Notes under the pieces: model-generated
What the model was told of the DNA's origin: nothing
Databases searched by the model: none
The model's input: the letters and a program-made list of their open reading frames with translations, nothing else
Part shown: piece after piece, positions 35,290 through 46,752 of the stretch
Layout: each line of letters begins with the position of its first letter
Position numbering within the stretch: the stretch's first letter is position 1
NCBI RefSeq assembly: GCF_023898315.1
Contig: NC_064621.1
Location: forward strand, 541,715,383-541,779,382
DNA: 64,000 nucleotides
From: Schistocerca nitens
Taxonomy: Eukaryota; Arthropoda; Insecta; Orthoptera; Acrididae
Direction of reading: 5' to 3'
Made by a program: the position numbers and the translations under genes

Positions 35290-38200
35290 GTTGTTGTTGT
35301 GGTCTTCAGTCCTGAGACTGGTTTGATGCAGCTCTCCATGCTACTCTATCCTGTGCAAGCTTCTTCATCTCCCAGTACCTACTGCTACCTACATCCTTCT
35401 GAATCTGCTTAGTGTATTCATCTCTTGGTCTCCCTCTACGATTTTTACCCTCCACGCTGCCCTCCAATGCTAAATTTGTGATCCCTTGATGCCTCAAAAC
35501 ATGTCCTACCAACCGATCCTTCTTCTAGTCTAGTTGTGCCACAAACTTCTCTTCTCTCCAATCCTATTCAATACCTCCTCATTAGTTACGTGATCTACCC
35601 ACCTTATCTTCAGCATTCTTCTGTAGCACCACATTTCGAAAGCTTCTATTCTCTTCTTGTCCAAACTGGTTATCATCCATGTTTCACTTCCATACATGGC
35701 TACACTCCATACAAATACTTTCATAAACGACTTCCTGACACTTAAATCTATACTCGATGTTAACAAATTTCTCTTCTTCAGAAACGATTTCCTTGCCATT
35801 GCCAGTCTACATTTTATATCCTCTCTACTTCGACCATCATCAGTTATTTTGCTCCCCAAATAGCAAAACTCCTTTACTACTTTATGTGTGTCATTTCCTA
35901 ATCTAATCCCCTCAGCATCACCCGATTTAATTTGACTACATTCCATTATCTTCGTTTTGCTTTTGTTGATGTTCATCTTATATCCTCCTTTCAAGACACT
36001 GTCCATTCCGTTCAACTGCTCTTCCAAGTCTTTTGCTGTCTCTGACAGAATTACAATGTCATCGGCGAACCTAAAAGTTTTTACTTCTTCTCCATGAGTT
36101 TTAATACCTACTCCGAATTTTTCTTTTGTTTCCTTTACTGCTTGCTCAATATACCGATTGAATAACATCGGGGAGAGGCTACAACCCTGTCTCACTCCTT
36201 TCCCAACCACTGCTTCCCTTTCATGCCCCTCGACTCTTATAACTGCCATCTGGTTTCTGTACAAATTGTAAATAGCCTTTCGCTCCCTGTATTTTACCCC
36301 TGCCACCTTCAGAATTTGAAAGAGAGTATTCCAGTTAACGTTGTCAAAAGCTTTCTCTAAGTCTACAAATGCTAGAAACGTAGGTTTGCCTTTTCTTAAT
36401 CTTTCTTCTAAGATAAGTCGTAAGGTTAGTATTGCCTCACGTGTTCCAACATTTCTACGGAATCCAAACTGATCTTCCCCGAGATCCGCTTCTACCAGTT
36501 TTTCCATTCGTCTGTAAAGAATTCGCGTTAGTATTTTGCAGCTGTGACTTATTAAACTGATAGTTCGGTAATTTTCACATCTGTCAACACCTGCTTTCTT
36601 TGGGATTGGAATTATTATATTCTTCTTGAAGTCTGAGGGTATTTCGCCTGTCTCATACATCTTGCTCACCAGATGGTAGAGTTTTGTCATGATTGGCTCT
36701 CCCAAGGCCATCAGTAGTTCTAATGGAATATTGTCTACTCCCGGGGCCTTGTTTTGACTCGGGTCTTTCAGTGCTCTGTCAAACTCTTCACGCAGTATCT
36801 TATCTCCCATTTCATCTTCATTTACATCCTCTTCCATTTCCATAATATTGTCCTTAAGTACATCGCCCTTGTATAAACCCTCTATATACTCCTTCCACCT
36901 TTCTGCCTTCCCTTCTTTGCTTAGAACTGGGTTGCCATCTGAGCTCTTGATATTCATACAAGTGGTTCTCTTCTCTCCAAAGGTCTCTTTAATTTTCCTA
37001 TAGGCAGTATTTATCTTACCCCTAGTGAGACAAGCCTCTACATCCTTACATTTGTCCTCTAGCCATCCCTGCTTAGCCATTTTGCACTTCCTGTCGATCT
37101 CATTTTTGAGACGTTTGTATTTCTTCTTGCCTGCTTCATTTACTGCATTTTTATATTTTCTCCTTTCATCAATTAAATTCAATATTTCTTCTGTTACCCA
37201 AGGATTTCTATTAGCCCTCGTCTTTTTACCTACTTGATCCTCTGCTGCCTTCACTACTTCATCCCTCAGAGCTACCCATTCTTCTTCGACTGTATTTCTT
37301 TCCCCCGTTCCTGTCAATTGTTCCCTTATGCTCTCCCTGAAACTCTCTACAACCTCTGGTTCTTTCAGTTTATCCAGGTCCCATCTCCTTAAATTCCCAC
37401 CTTTTTGCAGTTTCTTCAGTTTCAATCTGCAGTTCATAACCAATAGATTGTGGTCAGAATCCACATTTGCCCCTGGAAATGTCTTACAATTTAAAACCTG
37501 GTTCCTAAATCTCTGTCTTACCATTATATAATCTATCTGATACCTTTTAGTATCTCCAGGATTCTTCCAGGTATACAACCTTCTTTTATGATTCTTGAAC
37601 CAAGTGTTAGCTATGATTAAGTTATGCTCTGTGCAAAATTCTACAAGGCGGCTTCCTCTTTCATTTCTTCCCCCCAATCCATATTCACCTACTATGTTTC
37701 CTTCTCTCCCTTTTCCTTTTGACGAATTCCAGTCACCCATGACTATTAAATTTTCGTCTCCCTTCACTACCTGAATAATTTCTTTTATCTCGTCATACAT
37801 TTCATCAATTTCTTCATCATCTGCAGAGCTAGTTGGCATATAAACTTGTACTACTGTAGTAGGCATGGGCTTCGTGTCTATCTTGGCCACAATAATGCGT
37901 TCACTATGCTGTTTGTAGTAGTTAACCCGGACTCTTATTTTTTTATTCATTATTAAACCTACTCCTGCATTACCCCTATTTGATTTTGTATTTATAACCC
38001 TGTAATCACCAGACCAAAAGTCTTGTTCCTCCTGCCACCGAACTTCACTAATTCCCACTATATCTAACTTTAACCTATCCATTTCCCTTTTTAAATTTTC
38101 TAACCTACCTGCCCGATTAAGGGATCTGACATTCCACGCTCCGATCCGTAGAACGCCAGTTTTCTTTCTCCTGATAACGACGTCCTCTTGAGTAGTCCCC

Positions 38201-38578
38201 GCCCGGAGATCCGAATGGGGGACTATTTTAGCTCCGGAATATTTTACCCAAGAGGACGCCATCATCATTTAATCATACAGTAAAGCTGCATGTCCTCGGG
38301 AAAAATTACGGCTGTAGTTTCCCCTTGCTTTCAGCCGTTTGCAGTACCAGCACAGCAAGGCCGTTTTGGTTAATGTTACAAGGCCAGATCAGTCAATCAT
38401 CCAGACTGTTGCCCCTGCAACTACTTAAAAGGCTGTTGCCCCTCTTCAGGAACCACATGTTTGTCTGGCCTCTCAACAGATACCCCTCCGTTGTGGTTGC
38501 ACCTACGGTACGGCCATCTGTATCGCTGAGGCACGCAAGCCTCCCCACCAACGGCAAGGCCCATGGTTCATGGGGGGG
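35290..38578 (-). mobile_element. Full-length RTE-like LINE, near-intact
   Basis: A complete 3.29-kb element on the minus strand: a 5'UTR of about 310 bases (38578-38269), one ORF from the ATG at 38268, and an (AAC)n 3' tail. TCTCTTAGAGT flanks both sides as an 11-bp TSD. The 5'UTR is shared with the copy at 2833-4584, supporting the 5' end. The open frame and TSD indicate a recent insertion, antisense inside the last GLYR1 intron. Confidence 0.95.
35306..38268 (-). CDS. LINE ORF: AP endonuclease and reverse transcriptase (one frameshift)
   Basis: 912 codons are open from 38268 to 35530. The C-terminal about 69 residues follow in another frame (35512-35306). EN (residues about 40-275) has GAWNVRSLN, VGISEVRW, GDWNSSKGKG (about 177) and DSDHNLLVMN (about 270). 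A basic linker follows, then RT (about 500-780) with NKAPGVDNIPLELL, NYRTISLISHSCKILTRIL, FLAFVDLEKAFDNVNW, KGVRQGCSLSPMLFN (about 690) and FRFADDIVILSE (FADD at 734-737). The C-terminal region has SVAMYGSETW and RRMLKIRWVDHVTNEEVLNR. All expected catalytic residues are present. The copy at 15226-15680 reads straight through the break point, where it has GATCCC and this copy has GATCC. So a single missing C at about 35519 explains the frameshift. Products would nick target DNA and copy the RNA in the nucleus. Confidence 0.92.
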
Positions 38579-38589
38579 TCTCTTAGAGT
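38579..38589. repeat. 11-bp TSD, right copy
   Basis: TCTCTTAGAGT at the 5' end of the LINE, identical to 35279-35289. Confidence 0.92.
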
Positions 38590-39323
38590 AAATGAAGAAA
38601 AATGTGAACCAACTTCTAACACTGATCGATAATATGCTGTAAAAATTCAAAAGCATGAGATCCAATGATGACAGTGTAGCTCTGTCAAAACCGGTCATCC
38701 AATAAAACGCTCTTTTAGCGATCTTGGCTTGTGAAGTTTTCTTCAGTTACCATACACTGCAAATTGCCCCCAGAGTGAACAAGTCAGAAATGTATATTAT
38801 CATTTTCATAAGTTTATCCACTACAGGCCTGTATTATACATAAAATTGATGCAAAAAGGTGCAGTGAGAAAGAAAGCTGGGTTTGGGTTGTTCATAACAA
38901 CTTGTGAATCAGTTCATAATGTGTTAACATTACACTGGGTATGGTGCCAGTGAAAGTGTACTAAAGAAATCACTGGCCTGAAAAATTTGCTTTATCCAGA
39001 GATAAGTGATGGAGTTTGTGTATACACATTTCCCAAACACACACCAAAAAAACAAGGTTTGGATTTGAAAACATCTGAAATAAGAGTCAGATGTTATACA
39101 TGAACTTTATCAGAAATAACGTTTTCGAATAAGAGATCGCTCTACTTACTAAGTGAGGTGCTGCATTGTATGAACATCATGTAGTATTTATTGTGTGTGC
39201 TTTGTGTTGGTGGAAACTATCATTTGCAATTTTACAAAATTCTTACAGAAGTAAAGTCTAAGATTTGTACTGTTCATGTCTTTGAATCAGTTACTGATTG
39301 CTTTAAATAACTTTCATTTTCAG

Positions 39324-39523
39324 CCATTATAGATGGTTCTTTCCCTACGCATTTACCTCTGGAACATATGCAGAAGGACCTAAAACTTTCTCTAATCATG
39401 GGTGACCAGTTGGAGCAACCGCTGCCGCTGACTGCGTCAACCAATGAACTTTTCAAGCACGCGAAAAGGCTTGGATACGGTTCACATGATGCATCTGCAG
39501 TCTACATCCGTGCACGATTTTGA
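39324..39523 (+). CDS. GLYR1: GLYR1/N-PAC homologue (Ndf), terminal coding exon
   Basis: The exon follows TTTTCAG and joins the one base left from 28470 to give AIIDGSFPTHLPLEHMQKDL, then KLSLIMGDQLEQPLPLTAST and NELFKHAKRLGYGSHDASAV, ending YIRARF and a TGA (39521-39523). The FPTHLPLEHMQKDLKL and GYGSHDASAV segments are the family's conserved helical C-terminus. The end RARF matches insect Ndf, whereas vertebrate GLYR1 ends differently (AYIH). The three exons together code for about 180 residues, roughly the C-terminal 60 percent of the dehydrogenase-like domain. The 3'UTR follows directly. Confidence 0.95.
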
Positions 39524-39987
39524 AAATTTGTTAAATAGATGACTGCTGTTTTATACAATGGTTTCTTCAGGGTCGTGGAAAGAGGCTCTATATACTTTTA
39601 CAAATAGTGTTGAATTATGACATATTCCACATGATCATGACAGTGCTGCAGCCCATTTATCACTGAATAGTATTGACCAGAAATATTTTTGAAGTGGTTA
39701 CATAAATGAACTGACACTTTGAAATCTGTGTAATTACTGTAACCCGATTTGTTTTATCAGTGATGAATTTTTGTCAGGCTGCTTTAATACTGGTAATTTA
39801 ATACCAAACAATTCTACTGCCACCTTTGGTGGATGAAGGAAAAATTATCTTGAAAAAATAGTTTTATTTTTTAGTAATGCAAGAGTGCAATTATGAAACA
39901 GAGACTTCTGTGCTTTAAATATGACTTTCGAGAGAGCTGATATCATTCACAGAATAATGTATAGAATCTTGTATGGATACATTTCAC

Positions 39988-39993
39988 AAATAA
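39988..39993 (+). promoter_or_regulatory. Candidate polyadenylation signal for GLYR1
   Basis: AATAAA about 465 bases past the stop codon, the first canonical hexamer I noticed downstream of it. Use is inferred, not shown. Confidence 0.5.
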
Positions 39994-42360
39994 ATTTTTA
40001 TTAAAATAACAGAGAAGGTGCATTGTTGTGACTTTTTATTTTTCCACATATTCTGTCTTGAGAGAATTTTATCTTATATGAAGAGATTCATGACTGAAAA
40101 CAGCTTTCACAATATTTTGTTACGTTTTTCAGAATTGCAGTATTTTGTGATTTGGACAGATTAGATGTACTTATAGATGTACATAATACTTGTACATCCT
40201 GTTAGTTTTTCTGTCTGGCACACAAAGATAAGTTTGTTTAACACCCCTCCCCTTAAAAAAATACTGCATAACTTTCTTATGTGTGATAAATGTATGTACT
40301 TTAGCCTTCCGTGCTGTTATTGCATGTTAAACAGAATTTTTCGTGAATATACTTGAATACATACTACATTTGTCTCTTTGGTGTAATGCATGATGGATTT
40401 GAAGGATCAAGTTGAATCAATATTGTGCTGTTTACACTTATTGTGCATTTATATTTTATTTCTCTCAAGTTAGACATAAAATTTAAGTAAAATAAGGAAC
40501 AATTATTTGTGCAATTAGTTTGTTACTGAAACTTTTGTTCAAAGGAGTCAAAATACAAGCAACTTGTAGATAAAAAGAATTTAAAAATTATTGTCTGAAG
40601 TAATGATACTATGAGCTGTTTCGTAACCACTGTTTCACGTTTTTCTGTAACCTGTGCATAGACTACTCTTTTGTATTTTGTACCTCAATTGAAGAATTAT
40701 TATGGTTGGGGGAAGGGCAGTTTTATTAATTTTGCCATCCATTCTTTGTTGCATATGAAACTGTAGGTTGATTTTTTTTCCTTTCTTCTTATTGTTACTT
40801 AACAGACAGTAAAAACCCGAAGATATCATGTTTTGGCTCTCATTTGTGATGTTAGAAAGGCAGACTCTTTCATTATATCGCACACAGCTGCTTATCCTGT
40901 AAACAAATGTGTACAAGTGTCTTAAACTGAAATAATGGCTTGAGACACTACTACATTTTGATTTTAGAGAAGTAACAGGAAATTACATTTTTATGCACAG
41001 TTGGCTGTAGTTCATTTGGCTAACACCTCTACAACCATTGCCTGCAGTACATAACCAAGACTCGAAGATGTCCAGCCCATAATGCAGTCTTCATACATCT
41101 AAAAGTATGGTTCTTATGGAAATTACATATTTTTGGGTAATCAGATGAAAAAGCCAGTGCGCTAAGTGGATTTAGATTATCTATGGCACGTGCAATGTGG
41201 GTTGACAGTTTTTAAAAACCTGTTTTCAGGCCGTGATTGTGAATGTTTAAAGCACCCGGATTTTCTTTCATACACTTGCTGTAAATGAGGGCAGAAGTAA
41301 TTCTGATCTTCCATTTTTGTGAAGTGTGCAATTAAGTAACAGACCGCAACTCGAAAAGGTGAACTTGATGGGAAGAGAGCAATACACAACAGAGATGAAA
41401 GTTTCAAGTGGTTCTTTATGGAAGTTGTTGAATAATTAGATTGACAAAGATATATAGTGAAGGCAACACTTAATTCGGGGAATGGAAATTTTCGTATGTG
41501 TTAGTTGGCAACCATGTGAAGAGTGTGTGTCATTTTTTTATTAATTTATATGTAAACATAACACCTAAGATCCTATGATGTGTGTCCATTCAGAGAAAAT
41601 ACTTTTGAAGATGAGCATTGTGTGATCTGTGTACAACTGGCAAAAATATTCTCTATGACGAAGAAACAGTATGGTAGTAATTGCATGAATGAGACAAGTT
41701 TTAAATGTTGTTGGAAAAAGCTTAAAATTAACTGCAAAAGCATGTGTGAAAAGCCCTGCTGGTGGTGAGGAGTAGCAATACCAATATTGGCGTTGCCGAA
41801 TGATATTGATTCTCTTATCCGAGAAGACTGACTACTTGGAACTAAAAAAATTGCTGAAAATTTCAATTACATGTTGGTGAAAACAAATTGAACTGCTGTA
41901 AGACTTGTGCAAGGTGGGCTCCTACGGAGCTGTCCATTCCTCTCAAAGAAAAGTGTTGACATCTGCACCAGGCTCAAAAATCACTTCGGTAGTGAAGTTG
42001 TTAAATTTTTGGACAGGTTTTTAACCCGTTATGAAACTTTGACAAAGCATTTTGAGCCTTAGCACAAATGTACAGTGGAAACACCCTGAATCAATTGTGT
42101 GTATAAGAAAGACATTCAAAGCAACTGTTTCCCCTTAAAATAAAACTGTGCTCTATATGCATATGATTACTTGTGGGCCTGACAGATAACAGTCAAACCT
42201 GCACTGAAGAAGAAATGTTTGGGATCATAAATGAAAGGTATGCTGCATCTTAAAGACAACGTTCAACATCATACAGCACAAGTAATGCTCATGCTGGAAG
42301 TGATGCTCCTATGCCATCCTCCGCACAACCCCAACCTTGCTTCTTTTTATAATTATCTAC
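39994..42360. other. AT-rich intergenic DNA downstream of GLYR1
   Basis: No supported gene. Between about 41880 and 42070 the plus strand has a weak trace (HFGSEVVKFLDRFLTRYETL) that may be an old transposase remnant, but it is too decayed to name. Confidence 0.5.
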
Positions 42361-43520
42361 ATTGGTGTCCAAAATTAAAGTAATAAACGGAAATTTTGCA
42401 AGATTGTGTTTATTTTTCCACAAAAGTGTGCAAACAGATGATAACAACATAAAGAATACAGAACATAAACAACTGCAAAATGCGTAATAGTTGACAAAAG
42501 TATTCTTAGTTTTTTCCAACTTAACAGATTTGCGCACACATTGTGACAACTGATTAGTGTGCTCAATATGGGGTGCGACCACCTCTGGTAGCAATACAGG
42601 CCTGAAAGTGACGGGGCATGCTGTGAATGATGTAATCAGTTTCGTGTTGAGGCAATAATGTCCATTCTGCCTGCAGAGCTGCTCGCAGTCTTGGAGAGTG
42701 GTTGGTGGATGCTGACGTGATGCAAGCCCTTCCCTTGTGCATTCCATACTTGCTCAATGGGATTCAGATCGGGAGAGCAAGCAGGTCACACCATGCATGC
42801 AGTGTCTTCAGTTTCCAAGAAAACATCAACCACCCGTACTCTGTGAGGTCGAACATTATTTTCTATCCTGAGTGGCCGAGCGGTTCTAGGCGCTTCAGTC
42901 TGGAACCGCGCAGCCGCTACTGTCGCAGGTTTGAATCCTGCCTCGGGCATGGATGTGTGTGATGTCCTTAGGTTAGTTAGGTTTAATTAGTTCTAAGTTC
43001 TAGGGGACTGATGACCTCAGATGTTAAGTCCCATAGTGCTCAGAGCCATTTGAACCATTATTTTCCATCAGTTCAAAGTCTGGGCTGACAGCACCTCGCC
43101 ATTACTACAGGTGAGGTCCCAAGATGTCGTCACGATACCTGACAGCAGTTAAACAAACTAATGATGACTGGTCGAAGTAAAAGTCTTTCTGGGTGTTGAC
43201 GTTAGGGATCCTCCTTGATATAGATCTCTTTTCACAATGTTTGGGTCCCAAAATCCTGTTCTACATTGCCTCCAGATGCGAATCCTTTAAAAATCACTCT
43301 CCAGATTAAATCGGGACTCACCTGTGAAAAGAACATTGGCTTACTGTTCTACTGTCCAGCTGATGACTCCACTCAGGACATTCCCTTCTGTGAAGACGCA
43401 TCAGTCAGTCAGATAAAGTTGCCTCATTGTGCAGTAATTGCTCATTCTGGCAACACAACCCTAATGAGGTTTGCTGCCAGAAATCAACTGCAGTTCGATA
43501 TCATCAGTAATGTTCATTAA
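42361..43520 (-). mobile_element. Tc1-like transposon relic
   Basis: The minus strand encodes the C-terminal part of a Tc1-type transposase. It begins with AERYRDDILGPHL-like text near 43150 and a mutated second-Asp region (MENNVRPHRVRVVDVFLET, near 43070 and 42850, split by a SINE). It ends with SASTNHSPRLRAALQAEWTLLPQHETDYIIHSMPRHFQACIATRGGRTPY-type sequence (read 42720-42560 in short blocks: ALQAEWTLLPQ, IIHSMPRHFQACI, ATRGGRTPY). GGTGTCCAAAATTAAAGTAA at about 42364 is a plausible terminal repeat. I could not find the matching right end. Stops and frameshifts make it non-coding. Confidence 0.8.
42864..43055 (+). mobile_element. tRNA-derived SINE with 10-bp TSD
   Basis: A 192-bp insertion in the Tc1-like relic. 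It has an A-box-like GTGGCCGAGCGG and a B box GGTTTGAATCC near its 5' end (Leu/Ser-tRNA-like start), then a non-tRNA body ending GTGCTCAGAGCCATTTGAAC. CATTATTTTC flanks both sides (42854-42863 and 43056-43065). Confidence 0.92.
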
Positions 43521-43949
43521 TATAGTATTAAAAGGAGAAAAGGCTTAAAATATCTACCACTAATGTTAACTAATTCTCCCATCACTTCTTGGTTGAACAG
43601 CTTCATAATAATTAATGAAAGACACAAAAATTACAGATGTTCTACAGTATTAATTTATTTTGTTAACTAGTTTTAGGCTTTAAAGGCCATCATCGGACTT
43701 TCTGCTATTTTGTACTTTTTATTTATAATTACCTATCACACAGTGTTAGTGTGAAACGGAAAGGAGTGAAGTATTTACTGATGAAATTCTTTGAACATTT
43801 AGTGGTGTCAAGAATCTAATAAGGAAATTTTTATGAGGATGCTGACTGTTTAATCATGTGGTTTTGTTAATAAAATAAATTTTAAAAACAAACTGAAACC
43901 GAATCTGTTTCACAACTCCTTCTAATCAATAGAGATGAATTTTTGAATA

Positions 43950-44884
43950 TACAGGGTGATTCAAAAAGAATACCACAACTTTAGGAATTTAAAACTCTGC
44001 AACGACAAAAGGCAGAGCTAAGCACTATCTGTCGGCGAATTAAGGGAGCTATAAAGTTTCATTTAGTTGTACATTTGTTCGCTTGAGGCGCTGTTGACTA
44101 GGCGTCAGCATCAGTTGATGCTAAGATGGCGACCGCTCAACAGAAAGCTTTTTGTGTTATTGAGTACGGCAGAAGTGAATCGACGACAGTTGTTCAGCGT
44201 GCATTTCGAACGAAGTATGGTGTTAAACCTCCTGATAGGTGGTGTATTAAACGTTGGGATAAACAGTTTACAGAGAATGGGTGTTTGTGCAAAGGGAAAA
44301 GTTCTGGACGGCCGAGAACGACTGATGAAAATGTAGCACGCATCCAGCAAGCATTTGTTCGCAGCCCAGGAAAATTGACTCGCAGAGCTAGCAGAGAGCT
44401 GCAAATTCCACAATCAACTGTATGGAGAGTCCTACGAAAAAGGTTAGTTATGAAACCTGAACGTCAACTACCCGAGGCGATGGATCGGCCGCCAGGCAGC
44501 CCGTGACAGAGCACTTAATCACTGGCCTCCAAGAAGCCCTGATCTTACCCCCTGCGATTTTTTCTTATGGGGGTATGTTAAGAATATCGTGTTTCGGCCA
44601 CCTCTCCCAGCCACCATTGATGATTTGAAACGAGAAATAACAGCAGCTATCCAAACTGTTACGCCTGATATGCTACAGAGAGTGTGGAACGAGTTGGAGT
44701 ATCGGGTTGATATTGCTCGTGTGTCTGGAGGGGGCCATATTGAACATCTCTGAACTTGTTTTTGAGTGGAAAAAAAACCTTTTTAAATACTCTTTGTAAT
44801 GATGTATAACAGAAGGTTATATTATGTTTCTTTCATTAAATACACATTTTTAAAGTTGTGGTATTCTTTTTGAATCACCCTGTA
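43950..44884 (+). mobile_element. Deletion derivative of a Tc1/mariner-superfamily transposon
   Basis: The inverted ends CAGGGTGATTCAAAAAGAAT (43952) and its complement ending at 44882 are flanked by TA. The plus-strand ORF from 44126 encodes the N-terminal HTH half: MATAQQKAFCVIEYGRSEST, WDKQFTENGCLCKGKSSGRP, LTRRASRELQIPQSTVWRVL. After about 44460 it jumps to the C-terminal end of the transposase (NHWPPRSPDLTPCDFFLWGY, about 44518-44580; LQRVWNELEYRVDIARVSGG). The middle, holding the first two catalytic Asp residues, is missing. The element is 931 bp, against an expected roughly 1.5 kb for a full copy. It could be moved only by a partner's transposase. Confidence 0.92.
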
Positions 44885-45212
44885 TAATAGTGTAATGTGT
44901 GTGACTGAACGTAATTACAAATCATTGACATGGTCAGTATTAGAGATGGGCAAACTCGTTCATCCTTGGGAACTGTTCATTTTTACTCATTCACTGTTCA
45001 TTGTGTTTGGTATATGATTCTTATGAAAAATTGAAAATTAGTAGCATAGGTGACTGAAGATGGAAGGCACCAAGAGGGGGCACTTGCCTCCCCCCTGGAG
45101 TACAGAGTTTTTATTCATAACAGAATTCTCACACACTTGTAATTTTCATGATTCTGCAAAACATCTCATTTAGGCAACTGTAGCGTTATGTGGCTGATCA
45201 CAGCGAAATAAT

Positions 45213-45428
45213 AAGGTGGAGCACGAAAAACCGGTCCCGAGTACAGACTGCTTGCCAATTACGCACGATTTGTTGACCGCTACGAGCAGAATAGATAAGC
45301 ATGTAATAATTAGGCAGTGAGGAAATAACAAATAAGCTAATGCAAACAGCTTCGAAACAATAGGTGACAATTGGTAAGTGACAATGAACTGTCTAGTACT
45401 CGGGGCCGATTTTTCGTGCGCCACCCTG
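45213..45428. mobile_element. MITE nested in the hAT element
   Basis: 216 bp with inverted ends: GGTGGAGCACGAAAAACCGG and, read on the minus strand, GGTGGCGCACGAAAAATCGG, continuing through CCCGAGTAC. CAGGGTGGCGCAC-type ends with a TA at 45429-45430 suggest a Tc1/mariner-related MITE. There is no coding capacity. Confidence 0.75.
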
Positions 45429-45990
45429 TACCTCTGAAATAATATTGTAGGAGTTATCATATTCTCTTTACAAAATGTGACACCATACACTCAATTACGA
45501 AGTGCAGGCTTCATTCGGTTGTAAGTCAGTCTGCCTTCCATAACAATGAACATGCTCTTTTACCTTGGATAAAAAAAAAAAAAAGACAGAAAATGAATGC
45601 TTGTGTGTGCCGTGTCGACATCCTTTACATGTGTAATAACAAAAAATCTTGCCTTTTTAAAAATATTTCTTGTGCTGTTAATCGGAATAGTGAAGTAAGC
45701 TGACACGTCGTTTTGTTACCTGAAAAGATGTGTGTATCACATACCGTTTAATTTTTATGTAGTTTATGTAATTATAAATTATGTTTTAATTACGGTTTGT
45801 GGATGCTGAATAGAATACAGAAAGAACCAGAAGTTCAGAGTTCAAAACCGGTTTGAAACAGATCTAGAATGGGCATGCGAAGTGAACGAAACGCTCAACA
45901 ACTCGATACTGAACTAACTATGAGTAATCGGCAGTGGAACTGCGACAAGTGGCCACGTAAAGAAGGACGAGTCCAGCCAAGCGAGACAGA

Positions 45991-46215
45991 GACAAATGGG
46001 AATGGGACCGAGGCTGGAACGAGACCGGCTGACGTGCCGTTCGGGAATGAGACCAGCTGTTTCCCGTTCCCGGGAACTATAAGTAGAAAGCAGTTACCGA
46101 GACAGTCAGACAGGAATGGGACCGAGGCTGGAATGAGACCAGCTGACATGCCATTACGGGATCCAGACCGACCATTTCCCATTCCCGGGAACTATAATTA
46201 GAAAGCCATGACCGA
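45991..46215 (+). repeat. Two-copy tandem repeat, period about 114-115 bp
   Basis: GGGACCGAGGCTGGAA..GAGACC starts at 46004 and 46118. CCCGGGAACTATAA recurs at the same spacing (about 46071 and 46186). Confidence 0.85.
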
Positions 46216-46719
46216 AGTGAACTATGAAAGACAGTTCCTTACAATTCGTTCCTCGCTCATTCCGTTCATCTTGATGAACTGTTCATGTGGACCAGTTAGT
46301 TCATGAACGACCCATCTCTAGTCAGCATCATGTCATCTGTATATTTTTTTGTTTTTCGGAATAGATATGTAACTTCTTCTCTCTTCTGTATCCCACTCAT
46401 CACTGTCTTACGCTAAATATATATATGGGTAATACCATATCAATTCAACATAGAAAAGTAAAATTTTCAGTGAGACCACCTCGAATTTCTTTCAGGTTTG
46501 GTGCATCCAATGGTTTGCATAAGAGATGGAGAATTACCAATTTGCAGAGGTATATGACGACTGTGGAGAACGTAACAGGACTGAAAAAGTTAGGAAGTTG
46601 TGTGAAGTTTACGGGTATATCAGAAAACGCAAATTATGGAGATATCCACATTTATGCAAGATGCTTGTCTGTACATCATAAGTTTATAAGTAATACGCAA
46701 CCCACCAGTGACTGATACA

Positions 46720-46721
<2 letters not shown>

Positions 46722-46752
<31 letters not shown>

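Larger units (their letters stand above)
28471..39323 (+). other. GLYR1 last intron (10.9 kb)
   Basis: Bounded by a GTAATT donor and a TTTTCAG acceptor (39317-39323). It holds a mariner (32706-34006) and a full-length LINE (35290-38578), both coding on the minus strand. 28471-32705, 34007-35278 and 38590-39323 are AT-rich, with no gene I can support. Confidence 0.9.
44941..46320. mobile_element. Non-autonomous hAT-type element
   Basis: The ends TAGAGATGGGC... (44941) and ...CCCATCTCTA (46320) are inverted. They match the TAGAGATGGGCAAAC style of hAT termini. Flanks are GTCAGTAT (44933-44940) and GTCAGCAT (46321-46328), an 8-bp duplication with one mismatch, the hAT TSD length. There is no transposase ORF. 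Inside are a nested MITE (45213-45428) and a two-copy tandem repeat. Confidence 0.88.

Noticed and set aside
37025..37531. Plus-strand ORFs opposite the full-length LINE
   Set aside because: Antisense shadows of the LINE ORF with no domain of their own.
41880..42090. mariner-like trace (TRYETLTKHFEP)
   Set aside because: Too short and decayed, and no terminal repeats found.
42864..42960. Possible tRNA-Leu/Ser gene (GTGGCCGAGCGG start, B box)
   Set aside because: No acceptor-stem pairing and a non-tRNA body with flanking TSD. It is the head of a SINE.
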